Of a stretch of 55,660 bases of DNA, positions 8,587 through 16,690 are shown piece after piece. The DNA is taken from positions 1 through 55,660 of the forward strand of contig CAAFWU010000049.1 in the NCBI GenBank assembly GCA_900766825.1, written 5' to 3'. The position numbers and the translations under genes are program-made. Every line of letters starts with the position of its first letter. Position 1 is the stretch's first letter. Below the pieces are notes generated by a model. It did no database searches and was not told where the DNA came from. It saw nothing but the letters and a program-made list of their open reading frames with translations. Origin of the DNA: Bacteroidales bacterium (lineage in GTDB: Bacteria > Bacteroidota > Bacteroidia > Bacteroidales > Marinilabiliaceae).

Positions 8587-9777
8587 TTAGACTGTTACCA
8601 TGGTGGCACCGAAGCCATATTCACGGAAAGAGGCGTCTTGATAGGGACACTTGGGATAGTTGCGCTCGAGGAATTTGCGAAGTTCGGTTTTGAGGACGCC
8701 AGCTCCCACGCCATGGATGAAGACAATCTTGAGACCATGATGATGGACGTTTTGCTCCATGACGGTGCGGACGTGATTCATTTGCACCTGAAGCATATCC
8801 TTATTGTCCAGACCTCTGGTGTCTGGGAGGAGCTCGCCTATGTGGAGGTCGACCTCGAGGAGGCCCTTCTCTTTGCTGGAGCGTGAGAGCTTGGGGGCTT
8901 GGGGTTTGCGGCCTTCGTTGGATGCTTTGCGGAGGTCGCGGTCGGTAAGTTGCTCTATTTTAGTTGCCAACTCATCCTTAATAACATGGAGGAGCATGGC
9001 CTTTTGGTCGAAGAAATCGTTGACCTCGAAACTGCCGCTGCGCAACATTTTAACGCCGCTGGGTTTGAAGACTACGTCGCGCACGGGTTGTGGTTTGTAG
9101 GTGCGTATCTTCTTGAACATCAGGAGCTGTACGCGCCATGTTTGCCCGTCGACTTGCATGGGGTTGAGTTTATCTATAAACTCCTTGGTATTGGGTTCGA
9201 TGGTACCTTGGGCAATGACGTTGGCGGTGTCGGAGGAGCCAACACGGATTAGGACGTAGGAGGCGAAGTAGTTGGAATCGTTGACAACGTGAAGATCCAG
9301 CATACCGCTGTTGCCGCCATCGGCTTGGGTTAGGGCCAACATAAAGTGGGGGTTGGCATCGTCGGTGGCATCGGCATCGAAAACATAGCGCTCTGGTTTG
9401 GGTTGCTCGGTTTCTTGGGATGCTTTGGGGTTTGGATTGCGGGTGGGGGCTGGAGTAAAGGTTATTTCCTCTTCTTCCTCCTCCTCGTCATCGGGCTCCT
9501 CTTGGTCGGCTTTGACACGTTCGCGCCAGCTGGTGCCAGGAGCCATGACCTTGGGAGTTTTCTTAGTCTCTTTTGCTTTGGCGGCACGCGTATAGGCACG
9601 CCCTTGCTCTCGGTCGTCGGCTTCGGCCACCACCACAACGGCCGATGTTAGGGCTGGGATTTCGAAACCATCTTCATCTTCAACATAGACGGTGTTACCC
9701 TCTTTGCGAGTGACGCGACCACCGCCCACCTCGTTGAGGAAACGGACGTGGTCACCTACTTTGACGTTGCTTGCCAT
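8587..9777 (-). CDS. DUF2027 protein with C-terminal Smr domain
   Basis: 396 residues. The N-terminal 55 residues (KVGDHVRFLNEVGGGRVTRKEGNTVYVEDEDGFEIP) are the DUF2027 beta-barrel common in Bacteroidota; a low-complexity charged stretch follows (about 65-125, many Lys and Glu); a middle beta domain spans about 130-265; and the C-terminus (about 305-396) is an Smr domain with the 'VDLHIGEL' start and the 'IVFIHGVGAGVLKTELRKFL' motif (HGxGxG...L). Smr domains are nicking nucleases found in MutS2 and in ribosome-rescue factors, so a nucleic-acid role is likely; exact function is not established. Cytoplasmic, monocistronic. Confidence 0.85.
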   Translation of the reverse strand: MASNVKVGDHVRFLNEVGGGRVTRKEGNTVYVEDEDGFEIPALTSAVVVVAEADDREQGRAYTRAAKAKETKKTPKVMAPGTSWRERVKADQEEPDDEEEEEEEITFTPAPTRNPNPKASQETEQPKPERYVFDADATDDANPHFMLALTQADGGNSGMLDLHVVNDSNYFASYVLIRVGSSDTANVIAQGTIEPNTKEFIDKLNPMQVDGQTWRVQLLMFKKIRTYKPQPVRDVVFKPSGVKMLRSGSFEVNDFFDQKAMLLHVIKDELATKIEQLTDRDLRKASNEGRKPQAPKLSRSSKEKGLLEVDLHIGELLPDTRGLDNKDMLQVQMNHVRTVMEQNVHHHGLKIVFIHGVGAGVLKTELRKFLERNYPKCPYQDASFREYGFGATMVTV

Positions 9778-9896
9778 AGGAATGAAACAGAATTATTTTG
9801 TTTTGCAAAGTTAGGGATTAATAAGGAATTATGGGGCGGGGAGGATGAGGAATGAGACTAAAGCAATAGGGGAATGAGGAGATTGGCAAGGGGTTT

Positions 9897-9936
9897 AAAA
9901 AAAGGGCGGGCCCAAGAATTAATGGACCTGCCCTTT
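9897..9936 (-). terminator. Terminator of the EIIC-kduI operon
   Basis: On the minus strand, AAAGGGCAGGTCC pairs with GGGCCCGCCCTTT across a 10-base loop, with one mismatch, and is followed by a T run. It lies 49 bases beyond the kduI stop. Confidence 0.75.
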
Positions 9937-9985
9937 GATGATTGATGATGTTTGCAGCTATGCGGTTGAGAAGCTAAGAGCCTGA

Positions 9986-10942
9986 CTATCGCATATCTAC
10001 GTACTTAATCTCGTCCTTATCGGAGTACATGAGGTTCTCGCCACCCATGCCCCAGATGAAGGTGTAGTTCTTGGTGCCAGCGGCGGCATGGATGCTCCAC
10101 TCAGGCGAAGTGATGGCCTGCTCGTTGTGGAGCCAAACAAGGCGCTCTTGCTGAGGCTCGCCCATAAGGTGGCAGATGGCATGACCTTCGGGCACGTCGA
10201 AGTAGAAGTAGGCCTCCATACGACGGGTGTGGGTGTGGGCTGGCATGGTGTTCCAGACGCTACCTGGGAGGAGCTCGGTGAGACCCATCTGCAACTGATT
10301 GGTGCCGCCATTGGGTACACGTTCAAGAACGGTCTTGACAATCATTTGGTTGCAGTAGCGGTCGTTGCTATCCTCGGCTTTGCCATAGTGGTCGGTTACG
10401 GCCAAGGCATACTTCTTTTTGTTCTTCTCGTACTTGGCTTTGTCGATGGTTACGACCTGAGTTACGAATTGCTTGTAGGCAGGAGCCGAGTTGATGTAGA
10501 ACTTAGCAGGCTTCTGAGGATCCTTGCTCTTGAAGGTGACGTCCTTATGACCGCAGCCTACATAGATGCCATCGCGGTGAGCAAGCTCATACTCTTGACC
10601 ATCGACAGTGATGATGCCATCGCCACCAACATTGATGACACCGAGTTCGCGACGCTCGAGGAAGTATGTGATATCGGGACCGAGTTCGCGAAAGGTCTCG
10701 AGCTTAAGTTCTTTGTTTACGGGCATTGCGCCACCATAGATAAGGCGGTCGTAGAGAGTGTAGGTGAGGTTAATCTCATCGGCTGCCATAACCTTAGGCA
10801 TCATGAAACGAGCGCGGAGGGTCTCGGTATCGTAGTGCTTAACGTCGTCGGGATGGCAAGCGGTCTGAACGGTGTAGTTCATCTGGGCGTTGGCCGAGAA
10901 AGCAGCCGCAGCCAACAACATGAGCGAGAGAGTCTTTTTCAT
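9986..10942 (-). CDS. kduI: 5-keto-4-deoxyuronate isomerase (KduI) with signal peptide
   Basis: 318 residues. Residues about 35-318 are a full KduI: 'RARFMMPKVMAADEINLTYTLYDRLIYGGAMPV', 'FLERRELGVINVGGDGIITVDG' and the metal site 'PAHTHTRRMEAYFYFD' (two His and a Glu, with the third His in the region WSIHAAAG). KduI converts 5-keto-4-deoxyuronate, formed from unsaturated uronic acids, to 2,5-diketo-3-deoxygluconate. The family is normally cytoplasmic and near 280 residues; this one starts with MKKTLSLMLLAAAAFSANAQ, a clear Sec signal peptide with an ANA/Q cleavage site, so it should be periplasmic. It is 43 bases downstream of the EIIC gene, in one operon. Confidence in the enzyme is high; its location is inferred. 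Confidence 0.9.
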   Translation of the reverse strand: MKKTLSLMLLAAAAFSANAQMNYTVQTACHPDDVKHYDTETLRARFMMPKVMAADEINLTYTLYDRLIYGGAMPVNKELKLETFRELGPDITYFLERRELGVINVGGDGIITVDGQEYELAHRDGIYVGCGHKDVTFKSKDPQKPAKFYINSAPAYKQFVTQVVTIDKAKYEKNKKKYALAVTDHYGKAEDSNDRYCNQMIVKTVLERVPNGGTNQLQMGLTELLPGSVWNTMPAHTHTRRMEAYFYFDVPEGHAICHLMGEPQQERLVWLHNEQAITSPEWSIHAAAGTKNYTFIWGMGGENLMYSDKDEIKYVDMR

Positions 10943-10985
10943 GCTATTATGTTAGTTTAAAAGTTTTCGGAAATAGGATCGAGAA

Positions 10986-12365
10986 TTATTTATGAGCCTT
11001 GATACGCAGCCAGTTCCAGAAGACCATGCCCAGAGTGATGAGCGAGAGCACAACCACGCCGACAATGGAGTTGAGGTACTTGATGCAAGCATATATAATA
11101 GTGGAGAGAGGCGACGAAGCAAAGTCCAGCGAACCTGCAGCGAAGCCATCGGGCACAGCCACAGCGGCATCGTGGGTATTGGCATAGACATCGGAAGCAG
11201 CCTTGGTGAAGTCTGGCGACATCCAGGTGACGAAGTAGAGACCGAGAGCCATGACCACGAGGCCAACAATGAAGCTACGCAAAACATTGCCCCTGGTGAA
11301 GGGGAGAATCATAACGAAGACGTAGAACATGCCAGCCAAACTTGCCAAAGGCAAGAACTCATTGCGCGGGAGAACCACAGCGAGCAAGATGGTGACAGGA
11401 ATAAGGAGCAAGCTGACAACCAACGTTGTGGGGTGACCAATGACCAGAGCTGGGCTCATGCCAATGTAGAGCTCTTTGTCGGCACCGAACTTCTTGGCCA
11501 CAAGTGCGCGAGTTGCTTCGCTAATGGGTTTGAGGCCCTCGATAAAGAGGCTGGTGATGCGAGGAATAAGTTCCATTACGGCACCCATCTTGATGCCGAG
11601 ACCCAAGGTTGCGGGAATTTTATCGATGAGTTCATTGAAATCTTTGCAAGCCAAACAGCCGATGATGATGCCAATGATGACACCGAGGAAGAGTGGCTCA
11701 CCAAAGAGACCAAACTTTTTCTTCATACCCTCGGCATCGATGTTGACCTTATTGATGCCAGGCACATAGTCCAAACCCTTGTCGATTGCGATGGCAAAAG
11801 GCATAAAGCCCTGACAGAAAGGCTGGGGAATGCTGATACCATCCATGCCGGGGTAGAACTTTTGAAAACGCTTAGCGGTCATGTCAGCCAAGACGAGTGT
11901 GATGATATAGCAGACGATGGCAGCGAAGAAGCCCATCGCAACGCTATCGGTCATGAAGTAGATGACGGCTCCAATGAAGGCGAAGTGCCAATAGTTCCAA
12001 AGGTCGATATTGACGGTACGTGTGCAACCGATGAGCAGAAGAACGAGGTTGACGCCCAAGCAGACTGGGATGATGAAAGAGCCGACGAGGGTGTTGTAGG
12101 CCACAGAAGCGGCAGCGGGCCAGCCCATATCGAAGACTCCGAGTTGGAGATTATAGATTTCGCACATGGTCTTAAGAGCGGGGCCGAGACTGCTGGTTAG
12201 CAGAGCGGTAACGATGCTCAGACCAACGAAACCAACACCCACGTAGAGACCGCTCTTGAGAGCCTTGGAGAAATTGATGCCTATGCAGACGCCAAGAATG
12301 GTGAAGATGATGGGCATCATCACTGCGGCGCCGAGTCCAATGATATAGGAGAAAACTGCTTCCAT
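10986..12365 (-). CDS. Galactitol-type PTS EIIC-like membrane transporter, no partner EIIA/EIIB
   Basis: 459 residues, highly hydrophobic with roughly ten or more membrane segments. The sequence matches EIIC of the galactitol (Gat) family: 'GAAVMMPIIFTILGVCIGINFSKALKSGLYVGVGFVGL', 'MGWPAAASVAYNTLVGSFIIP', 'GLFGEPLFLGVIIGIIIG', 'MELIPRITSLFIEGLKPISEATR'. Gat EIIC proteins translocate a sugar alcohol while EIIB and EIIA phosphorylate it. No EIIA, EIIB, EI or HPr gene is in the window, so it may act as a non-phosphorylating transporter. First gene of an operon with kduI, suggesting that the cargo is a keto-deoxyuronate or related acid from pectin; that is inference from position. Confidence 0.82.
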   Translation of the reverse strand: MEAVFSYIIGLGAAVMMPIIFTILGVCIGINFSKALKSGLYVGVGFVGLSIVTALLTSSLGPALKTMCEIYNLQLGVFDMGWPAAASVAYNTLVGSFIIPVCLGVNLVLLLIGCTRTVNIDLWNYWHFAFIGAVIYFMTDSVAMGFFAAIVCYIITLVLADMTAKRFQKFYPGMDGISIPQPFCQGFMPFAIAIDKGLDYVPGINKVNIDAEGMKKKFGLFGEPLFLGVIIGIIIGCLACKDFNELIDKIPATLGLGIKMGAVMELIPRITSLFIEGLKPISEATRALVAKKFGADKELYIGMSPALVIGHPTTLVVSLLLIPVTILLAVVLPRNEFLPLASLAGMFYVFVMILPFTRGNVLRSFIVGLVVMALGLYFVTWMSPDFTKAASDVYANTHDAAVAVPDGFAAGSLDFASSPLSTIIYACIKYLNSIVGVVVLSLITLGMVFWNWLRIKAHK

Positions 12366-12434
12366 TGTGTGGCTATACTTTTGTTTAGTAAAGAATTAAC
12401 AAAACGGAGTGCGCAACGTGCGCAAACGATGCCA

Positions 12435-12466
12435 CAAATATATACCTTTAAATTCTATTTATGAAA
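12435..12466 (-). promoter_or_regulatory. Likely promoter of the EIIC-kduI operon
   Basis: On the minus strand a -7 TATATTTG (12442-12435) has TTTC, one base from the -33 consensus, 20 bases upstream (12466-12463). It gives a leader of about 65 nt. The element lies just before the 3' end of thyA. Confidence 0.45.
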
Positions 12467-12498
12467 TTTAAGGGTAGAAAAAGGGTGTGTTAAATGGT

Positions 12499-13293
12499 TT
12501 AAACACTTACCTCGCCTTTAATATGAGGCCATGCTTGATAATTTTCTAACTGAAAATCCTCATATACAAAGTCCTCGATGTTTTTAACATCGGGGTTAAT
12601 CTTCATGGTGGGCAGCGGATAGGGAGTGCGTGTGAGCTGCTCACGAATTTGGTCGAGATGGTTGAGGTAGAGATGGGCGTCGCCCAAAGTGTGTATGAAC
12701 TTACCAGGCTTGAGACCGCATACTTGCGCCATCATCATGGTTAGGAGGGCATAGGAGGCGATGTTGAAGGGTACGCCGAGGAAGACATCGCCCGAACGCT
12801 GATAGAGTTGGCAACTGAGTTCGCCGTTGGCCACATAGAACTGGAACATGGTGTGGCAGGGGGGCAACTTCATTTGGTCGATGTCCGCCACGTTCCAGGC
12901 ACTAACTATTAGGCGTCGGCTTTGTGGGTTGTGCTTAATCTGGTCTATCACATTGGCAATCTGGTCGATAGTACCACCATTGTGGTCGGGCCAGGAGCGC
13001 CACTGATGTCCATAGACGGGTCCGAGGTTGCCATTTTCGTCGGCCCACTCGTTCCAAATTCTCACTCCATGCTCTTGCAGATAGTGCACATTGGTGTCTC
13101 CCTTGAGGAACCAGAGGAGCTCGTAGATGATGGACTTGGTGTGCAACTTTTTGGTTGTGAGCAGGGGGAAACCCTCTTTGAGGTCAAAGGACATCTGATG
13201 ACCGAAGATGCTGATGGTGCCAGTGCCGGTGCGGTCGTCGCGGCGGTTGCCTTCGGTGAGGATGCGGTTGGCCAAATCGAGATATTGTTTCAT
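12499..13293 (-). CDS. thyA: Thymidylate synthase
   Basis: 264 residues, the standard length for the short bacterial ThyA. It methylates dUMP to dTMP using methylenetetrahydrofolate. Visible motifs: 'RDDRTGTGTISIFGHQMSFDL' (phosphate-binding Arg), 'WRSWPDHNGG', the catalytic Cys in 'LPPCHTMFQFYV', 'CQLYQRSGDVFLGVPFNIASYALL' and the terminal 'WPHIKGEVSV'. Cytoplasmic. The kinase gene ends 76 bases upstream on the same strand; in between are long G tracts. In many Bacteroidota thyA is followed by folA, which is absent here. Confidence 0.97.
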   Translation of the reverse strand: MKQYLDLANRILTEGNRRDDRTGTGTISIFGHQMSFDLKEGFPLLTTKKLHTKSIIYELLWFLKGDTNVHYLQEHGVRIWNEWADENGNLGPVYGHQWRSWPDHNGGTIDQIANVIDQIKHNPQSRRLIVSAWNVADIDQMKLPPCHTMFQFYVANGELSCQLYQRSGDVFLGVPFNIASYALLTMMMAQVCGLKPGKFIHTLGDAHLYLNHLDQIREQLTRTPYPLPTMKINPDVKNIEDFVYEDFQLENYQAWPHIKGEVSV

Positions 13294-13310
13294 CTAGAGA
13301 ATAAGGTGGT

Positions 13311-13361
13311 GGGGGGGGAAGTCTGGAAACGATGTTTATTTATGTGTGTGTGGGGGGGGGG
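13311..13361. repeat. Two homopolymeric G tracts upstream of thyA
   Basis: Runs of 8 G (13311-13318) and 10 G (13352-13361), separated by a short GT-rich stretch, fill the 76-base gap between the kinase stop and the thyA start. On the coding strand they are C tracts in the thyA leader. Such tracts are prone to slippage and to sequencing error. Confidence 0.8.
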
Positions 13362-13369
13362 CGATGCTT

Positions 13370-14353
13370 CTAACCGAAGGTACGTTGCCACCAATTGGCT
13401 GGTTTGAGGGCGTAGGGCACAACTTTGAGGTCGGCGAGCATCTGCTGGGCATCGGCATAACGTAGAGCCACGCCTGCACGGAGGGTCTCCTCTATTTCGG
13501 CCTGAGGCAGGCGACGGGGAGGCAGACGGAAGGGGGCTTTGGCAGCAGCCTTGCTCAGTACGGCAAAGAGCTCATCGGTCATGCGAGATGGCTTCTTCAT
13601 TGGGTAGGTGAGCTGAAGGTTTATGAGGACCTCTGGGTTGCAATCGGTGTAGGGTGTCTTGCCAATGACGAGGTGATAGATGGTTATGGCAAGGGCGAAC
13701 AAATCCGCATGTGGACCCACCAAATGGTTGTATTTGAGCAACATTTCGGGGGGCGAATAGATGAGAGCGAACTGCGTGCGGGCGGTATCGTCGGTGGGAA
13801 TGGTGCAACCTTGCTCAAAGTCAATGAGGGTAATGTTGGATAGGTCGACGGTGGTTAGGTCGGCTCCAGGCTCATGACGAATCACAATGTTGCTGGGTTT
13901 AACGTCGCGGTGGACTATGCCCGCTTTGTGGACGGCGGTCAGTGCCTCGAGGACAGCGCACCCCATGGCAATATATTGATCCTCGGCTATTTTGCCATAG
14001 ACTTTTTTGTTGGCGAAGATGGTCTTGAGGTCGGTACCTTGCACCATGTCGCGGACAATACAGAGTCTGCCATCGGGGGCGTTGAACCACTCGCGAACCG
14101 AGGCCACACCAGGGTGAGATACCGTTGCAAGGCGGTCCAGCACCTGAGGCAATGAGGCTGCGTGACGCTCGAGGAGTTTGATGGTAACGCACCTACCGCA
14201 TGAGTCCTTGGCGGTGAGGACGCCCCCGAATTTTGAGGCACGTCCCCATCGACCAGTAATCTCATAGGTGTCCTTATTTCCCCTCACCAAGTTGGCGGCG
14301 GAGCCGTTGGGCTCAGCCTTTTGTCCATTGATATCTATGTTCGTTTCTGACAT
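13370..14353 (-). CDS. Serine/threonine protein kinase with DFE in place of DFG
   Basis: 327 residues; a kinase domain covers about residues 30-310. Motifs: VTIK (catalytic Lys), 'GIVHRDVKPSNIVI' (catalytic loop, Asp and Asn intact), 'ITLIDFEQG' where the usual DFG is DFE, 'YSPPEML' (APE equivalent) and 'DLFALAITIYHLVIGKTPY'. The Asp that binds magnesium is kept; Gly-to-Glu next to it is unusual and may limit activation-loop movement. The glycine-rich loop is weak ('GRWGRASKFGGVLTAKD'). No transmembrane segment or PASTA domain, so it is a soluble kinase of unknown target. Neighbours (thyA, arginine-decarboxylase-like gene) do not reveal a pathway. Confidence 0.85.
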   Translation of the reverse strand: MSETNIDINGQKAEPNGSAANLVRGNKDTYEITGRWGRASKFGGVLTAKDSCGRCVTIKLLERHAASLPQVLDRLATVSHPGVASVREWFNAPDGRLCIVRDMVQGTDLKTIFANKKVYGKIAEDQYIAMGCAVLEALTAVHKAGIVHRDVKPSNIVIRHEPGADLTTVDLSNITLIDFEQGCTIPTDDTARTQFALIYSPPEMLLKYNHLVGPHADLFALAITIYHLVIGKTPYTDCNPEVLINLQLTYPMKKPSRMTDELFAVLSKAAAKAPFRLPPRRLPQAEIEETLRAGVALRYADAQQMLADLKVVPYALKPANWWQRTFG

Positions 14354-14415
14354 TGAGACCGTTGGGGGTATTGGGTGAATACGTGGGGAGACAAGGGAGT
14401 GGGTGAACCAAGGCT

Positions 14416-15828
14416 TTATTTATTGTAGCCCAAGATTCGGAGCATATCCTCGGGACGTTGCTCGTCGTTGAAGAGGTAGTCGATGATTCGACCATTCTCG
14501 TCGCGGTCAATGACAACGTGCTTGGGGCTTGGGATGAGGCAGTGCTTGATTCCGCCGTAGCCACTTATGGAGTCCTGATAGGCACCAGTGTGGAAGAAAC
14601 CGATGTAGAGAGGTTCGGGGTCGTCGGGCTCCACGGTGGGCATGAAAACCTGCTGGTTGAGGTCCTCGGTGTTATAGTAGTCGGCGTGGTCGCAAGTGAT
14701 GCCGCCAATGTTGATACGCTGATAGGGCTTATCCCACTTATTGATGGGCAAGAGGATGAATTTTTCGGCAATGCCCCAGCTGTCGGGGATGGTGGTCATG
14801 AGGCTATTGTCGATGAGGTACCAGAGCTCGGTATCGTTTTGGCGCTTAGCCTCGATGACTTTAAAGATTACGGCACCTGTTTCGCCCACGGTGTATTTGC
14901 CAAACTCGGTAACGATATCGGGGTCGTCGATATCCTCGTTTTGGCAGACCTCTTTGATGCTGCGAACGAGTTCGTTGACCATATACTTATAGTCGTACTC
15001 GAAGGCGAGGTTGCTGCGGATGGGCAGACCGCCACCGAGGTCGATCATGTGGAGGGTGTCGCACTGTTTCTTGAGTTCGGCATAGAGCGATATGGCCTTC
15101 TGATATACACCCCAGAAATAGAGGTTGTCTTTGATGCCAGAGTCTACGAAGAAATGGAAGAGGACGAGGCTGACGTTGGGGTTGTCCTTAATCTTATCGG
15201 TATAGAACTTAACGATTTCGGACGAGCGGATACCGAGTCGGCTGGTGTAGTAGGCGGCCTGAGGCTCTTCGTCGATGGCCATGCGGATGCCTACGTTGAC
15301 ATGCTTGCCATCCATGACCTTGGTGAGGCGGTCGAGCTCGTTCATGCTGTCGAGCACGGTGATGCAATTATTGAATCCAAGGTCTACTAACTCCTTGATT
15401 TTCTGGAGATATAGATCGCTCTTATAGCCGTTGTTTATGATGATGATATCGTTGTTAATGGCCCCCTCTTTAAAGAGTTCCTTGACGATGTCGATATCGT
15501 AGGCCGAGGATGTCTCGAGTTGCACACCATAGCGCAGACACTCCTTGACAACGAAACTGAAGTGGCAGCTCTTGGTGCAGTAGCAGTACTTATATTCACC
15601 GCGATAGCCATTGCTACGAATGGCTTTACTAAACAAGTTGCGAGCTCGTTTAATTTGGTCGCCTATCTTAGGCAGATAGGTTATCTTGACGGGAGTACCA
15701 TACTTTTCTATGATGTAGCGGAGCGAAATGTTGTTGAAGAACAGATTACCGTTCTCCAAGTCGAACCCCTCCTGAGGAAAGTAGTAGGTTTGGTCAATAA
15801 GCTCGAAGTAACTACCTCTGGTTTTCAC
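14416..15828 (-). CDS. PLP-dependent decarboxylase, arginine-decarboxylase-like
   Basis: 470 residues of the alanine-racemase-fold decarboxylases (Orn/Arg/DAP group), closest in pattern to biosynthetic arginine decarboxylase. Visible: the PLP Lys in 'YKYCYCTKSCHFSFV', 'NNDIIIINNGYKSDLYLQ', 'SLVLFHFFVDSGI', the phosphate-binding 'MIDLGGGLPI', 'TEFGKYTVGETGAVIFKV' and 'GAYQDSISGYGG' in the C-terminal domain. It is about 160 residues shorter than the roughly 630-residue SpeA, lacking the inserted helical bundle. The product would be a polyamine precursor (agmatine if the substrate is arginine), but substrate is not certain: it could be another basic amino acid. Soluble. It is upstream of the kinase gene by 62 bases on the same strand. 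Confidence 0.75.
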   Translation of the reverse strand: MKTRGSYFELIDQTYYFPQEGFDLENGNLFFNNISLRYIIEKYGTPVKITYLPKIGDQIKRARNLFSKAIRSNGYRGEYKYCYCTKSCHFSFVVKECLRYGVQLETSSAYDIDIVKELFKEGAINNDIIIINNGYKSDLYLQKIKELVDLGFNNCITVLDSMNELDRLTKVMDGKHVNVGIRMAIDEEPQAAYYTSRLGIRSSEIVKFYTDKIKDNPNVSLVLFHFFVDSGIKDNLYFWGVYQKAISLYAELKKQCDTLHMIDLGGGLPIRSNLAFEYDYKYMVNELVRSIKEVCQNEDIDDPDIVTEFGKYTVGETGAVIFKVIEAKRQNDTELWYLIDNSLMTTIPDSWGIAEKFILLPINKWDKPYQRINIGGITCDHADYYNTEDLNQQVFMPTVEPDDPEPLYIGFFHTGAYQDSISGYGGIKHCLIPSPKHVVIDRDENGRIIDYLFNDEQRPEDMLRILGYNK

Positions 15829-15933
15829 CTTGTCGCGATGTTTAAAAGAGAGATTAGATAAAAGGGAATAGAGGGTGTGGCACGAGGTGCTAATTCCCGA
15901 ACTCCCGAAAAACTAAGAGACAATATAAAGAGA

Positions 15934-15967
15934 AAAGCCCGATACGCAGTTTTGCGATTCGGGCTTT
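15934..15967 (-). terminator. Terminator of the cdsA-psd operon
   Basis: A hairpin AAAGCCCGA / TCGGGCTTT, with inner pairing through CGCA / TGCG, stands 54 bases beyond the psd stop. On the minus strand it is followed by T-rich sequence; it is nearly symmetric. Confidence 0.7.
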
Positions 15968-16021
15968 CTGTATTGTGCTAAAACAATAAATCAAGTGGCG
16001 GGTTCAAAGCCCTAAGCGCCG

Positions 16022-16675
16022 TCACTTGAGCCAACCGATAACGGTCTGACTACCAATGACGCTATCTTTAAGTTTCACGTCGACCTTAGTACCAATTGGG
16101 AGGTAGAGGTCGACACGCGAACCGAACTTAATAAAGCCCATCTCTTCGCTCTGTTCCACCTGCTGACCCTCTTTGACGTAGGTAACAACACGTCGGGCCA
16201 TGGCACCAGCCACCTGACGGGCCAGAATTTTCTGACCGTCTTTAGTTGTAATGACCACAGTAGAACGCTCGTTGTCGGTTGACGATTTGGGCAGATAGGC
16301 AGCCATTTTGCGTCCATCGTGATGACGATAGTAGTCCACAGTGCCGCCAACGGGGAACCAGTTGATGTGGACGTTGAAGGGCGACATAAAGATGCTGACC
16401 TGCAGTGTTTGACACTTCAGGACCTCAGGTTCAAAGACCTCCTCGATAGTCACTACGGTGCCATCGCAAGGAGCCACAACGAGCCCGTCGGCTTTGACCT
16501 TATGACGGCTTGGGCGACGAAAAAAGTTGATGACCACAGCCAATGGTACAATGGTGAGCAAAGTAACGATCTGCGCCCATGGACCTGGGAAAAAGTACCA
16601 TGCCGCAGCGTTGATCACCACAAAAAGAGTGAACGCAAGAACCAAAGACTTAATGCCTTCCTTATGAAGTGTCAT
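16022..16675 (-). CDS. psd: Phosphatidylserine decarboxylase (short, PSD-related type)
   Basis: 217 residues. It decarboxylates phosphatidylserine to phosphatidylethanolamine at the inner membrane. The N-terminus has two membrane segments (about 10-48). Conserved PSD features follow: 'DGLVVAPCDGTVV', 'VSIFMSPFNVHINWFPVGGTV' (His of the active site), and the self-cleavage site 'GFIKFGSRVDLYLP', where cleavage at Gly-Ser makes the pyruvoyl group. The GSR form and small size place it in the short class found in Bacteroidota. It is 15 bases downstream of cdsA, in one operon, and works with pssA on the opposite strand. Confidence 0.93.
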   Translation of the reverse strand: MTLHKEGIKSLVLAFTLFVVINAAAWYFFPGPWAQIVTLLTIVPLAVVINFFRRPSRHKVKADGLVVAPCDGTVVTIEEVFEPEVLKCQTLQVSIFMSPFNVHINWFPVGGTVDYYRHHDGRKMAAYLPKSSTDNERSTVVITTKDGQKILARQVAGAMARRVVTYVKEGQQVEQSEEMGFIKFGSRVDLYLPIGTKVDVKLKDSVIGSQTVIGWLK

Positions 16676-16690
16676 CTGAGAAACGAGATG

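Noticed and set aside
10992..12200. Open frame of 402 codons on the plus strand, opposite the EIIC gene
   Set aside because: Low-complexity His/Asp/Glu-rich product, a shadow of a gene with strong GC bias in third positions; the minus-strand protein is clearly a transporter.
14458..15390. Open frame of 310 codons on the plus strand, opposite the decarboxylase gene
   Set aside because: Val/Glu/Asp-rich shadow product with no domain.
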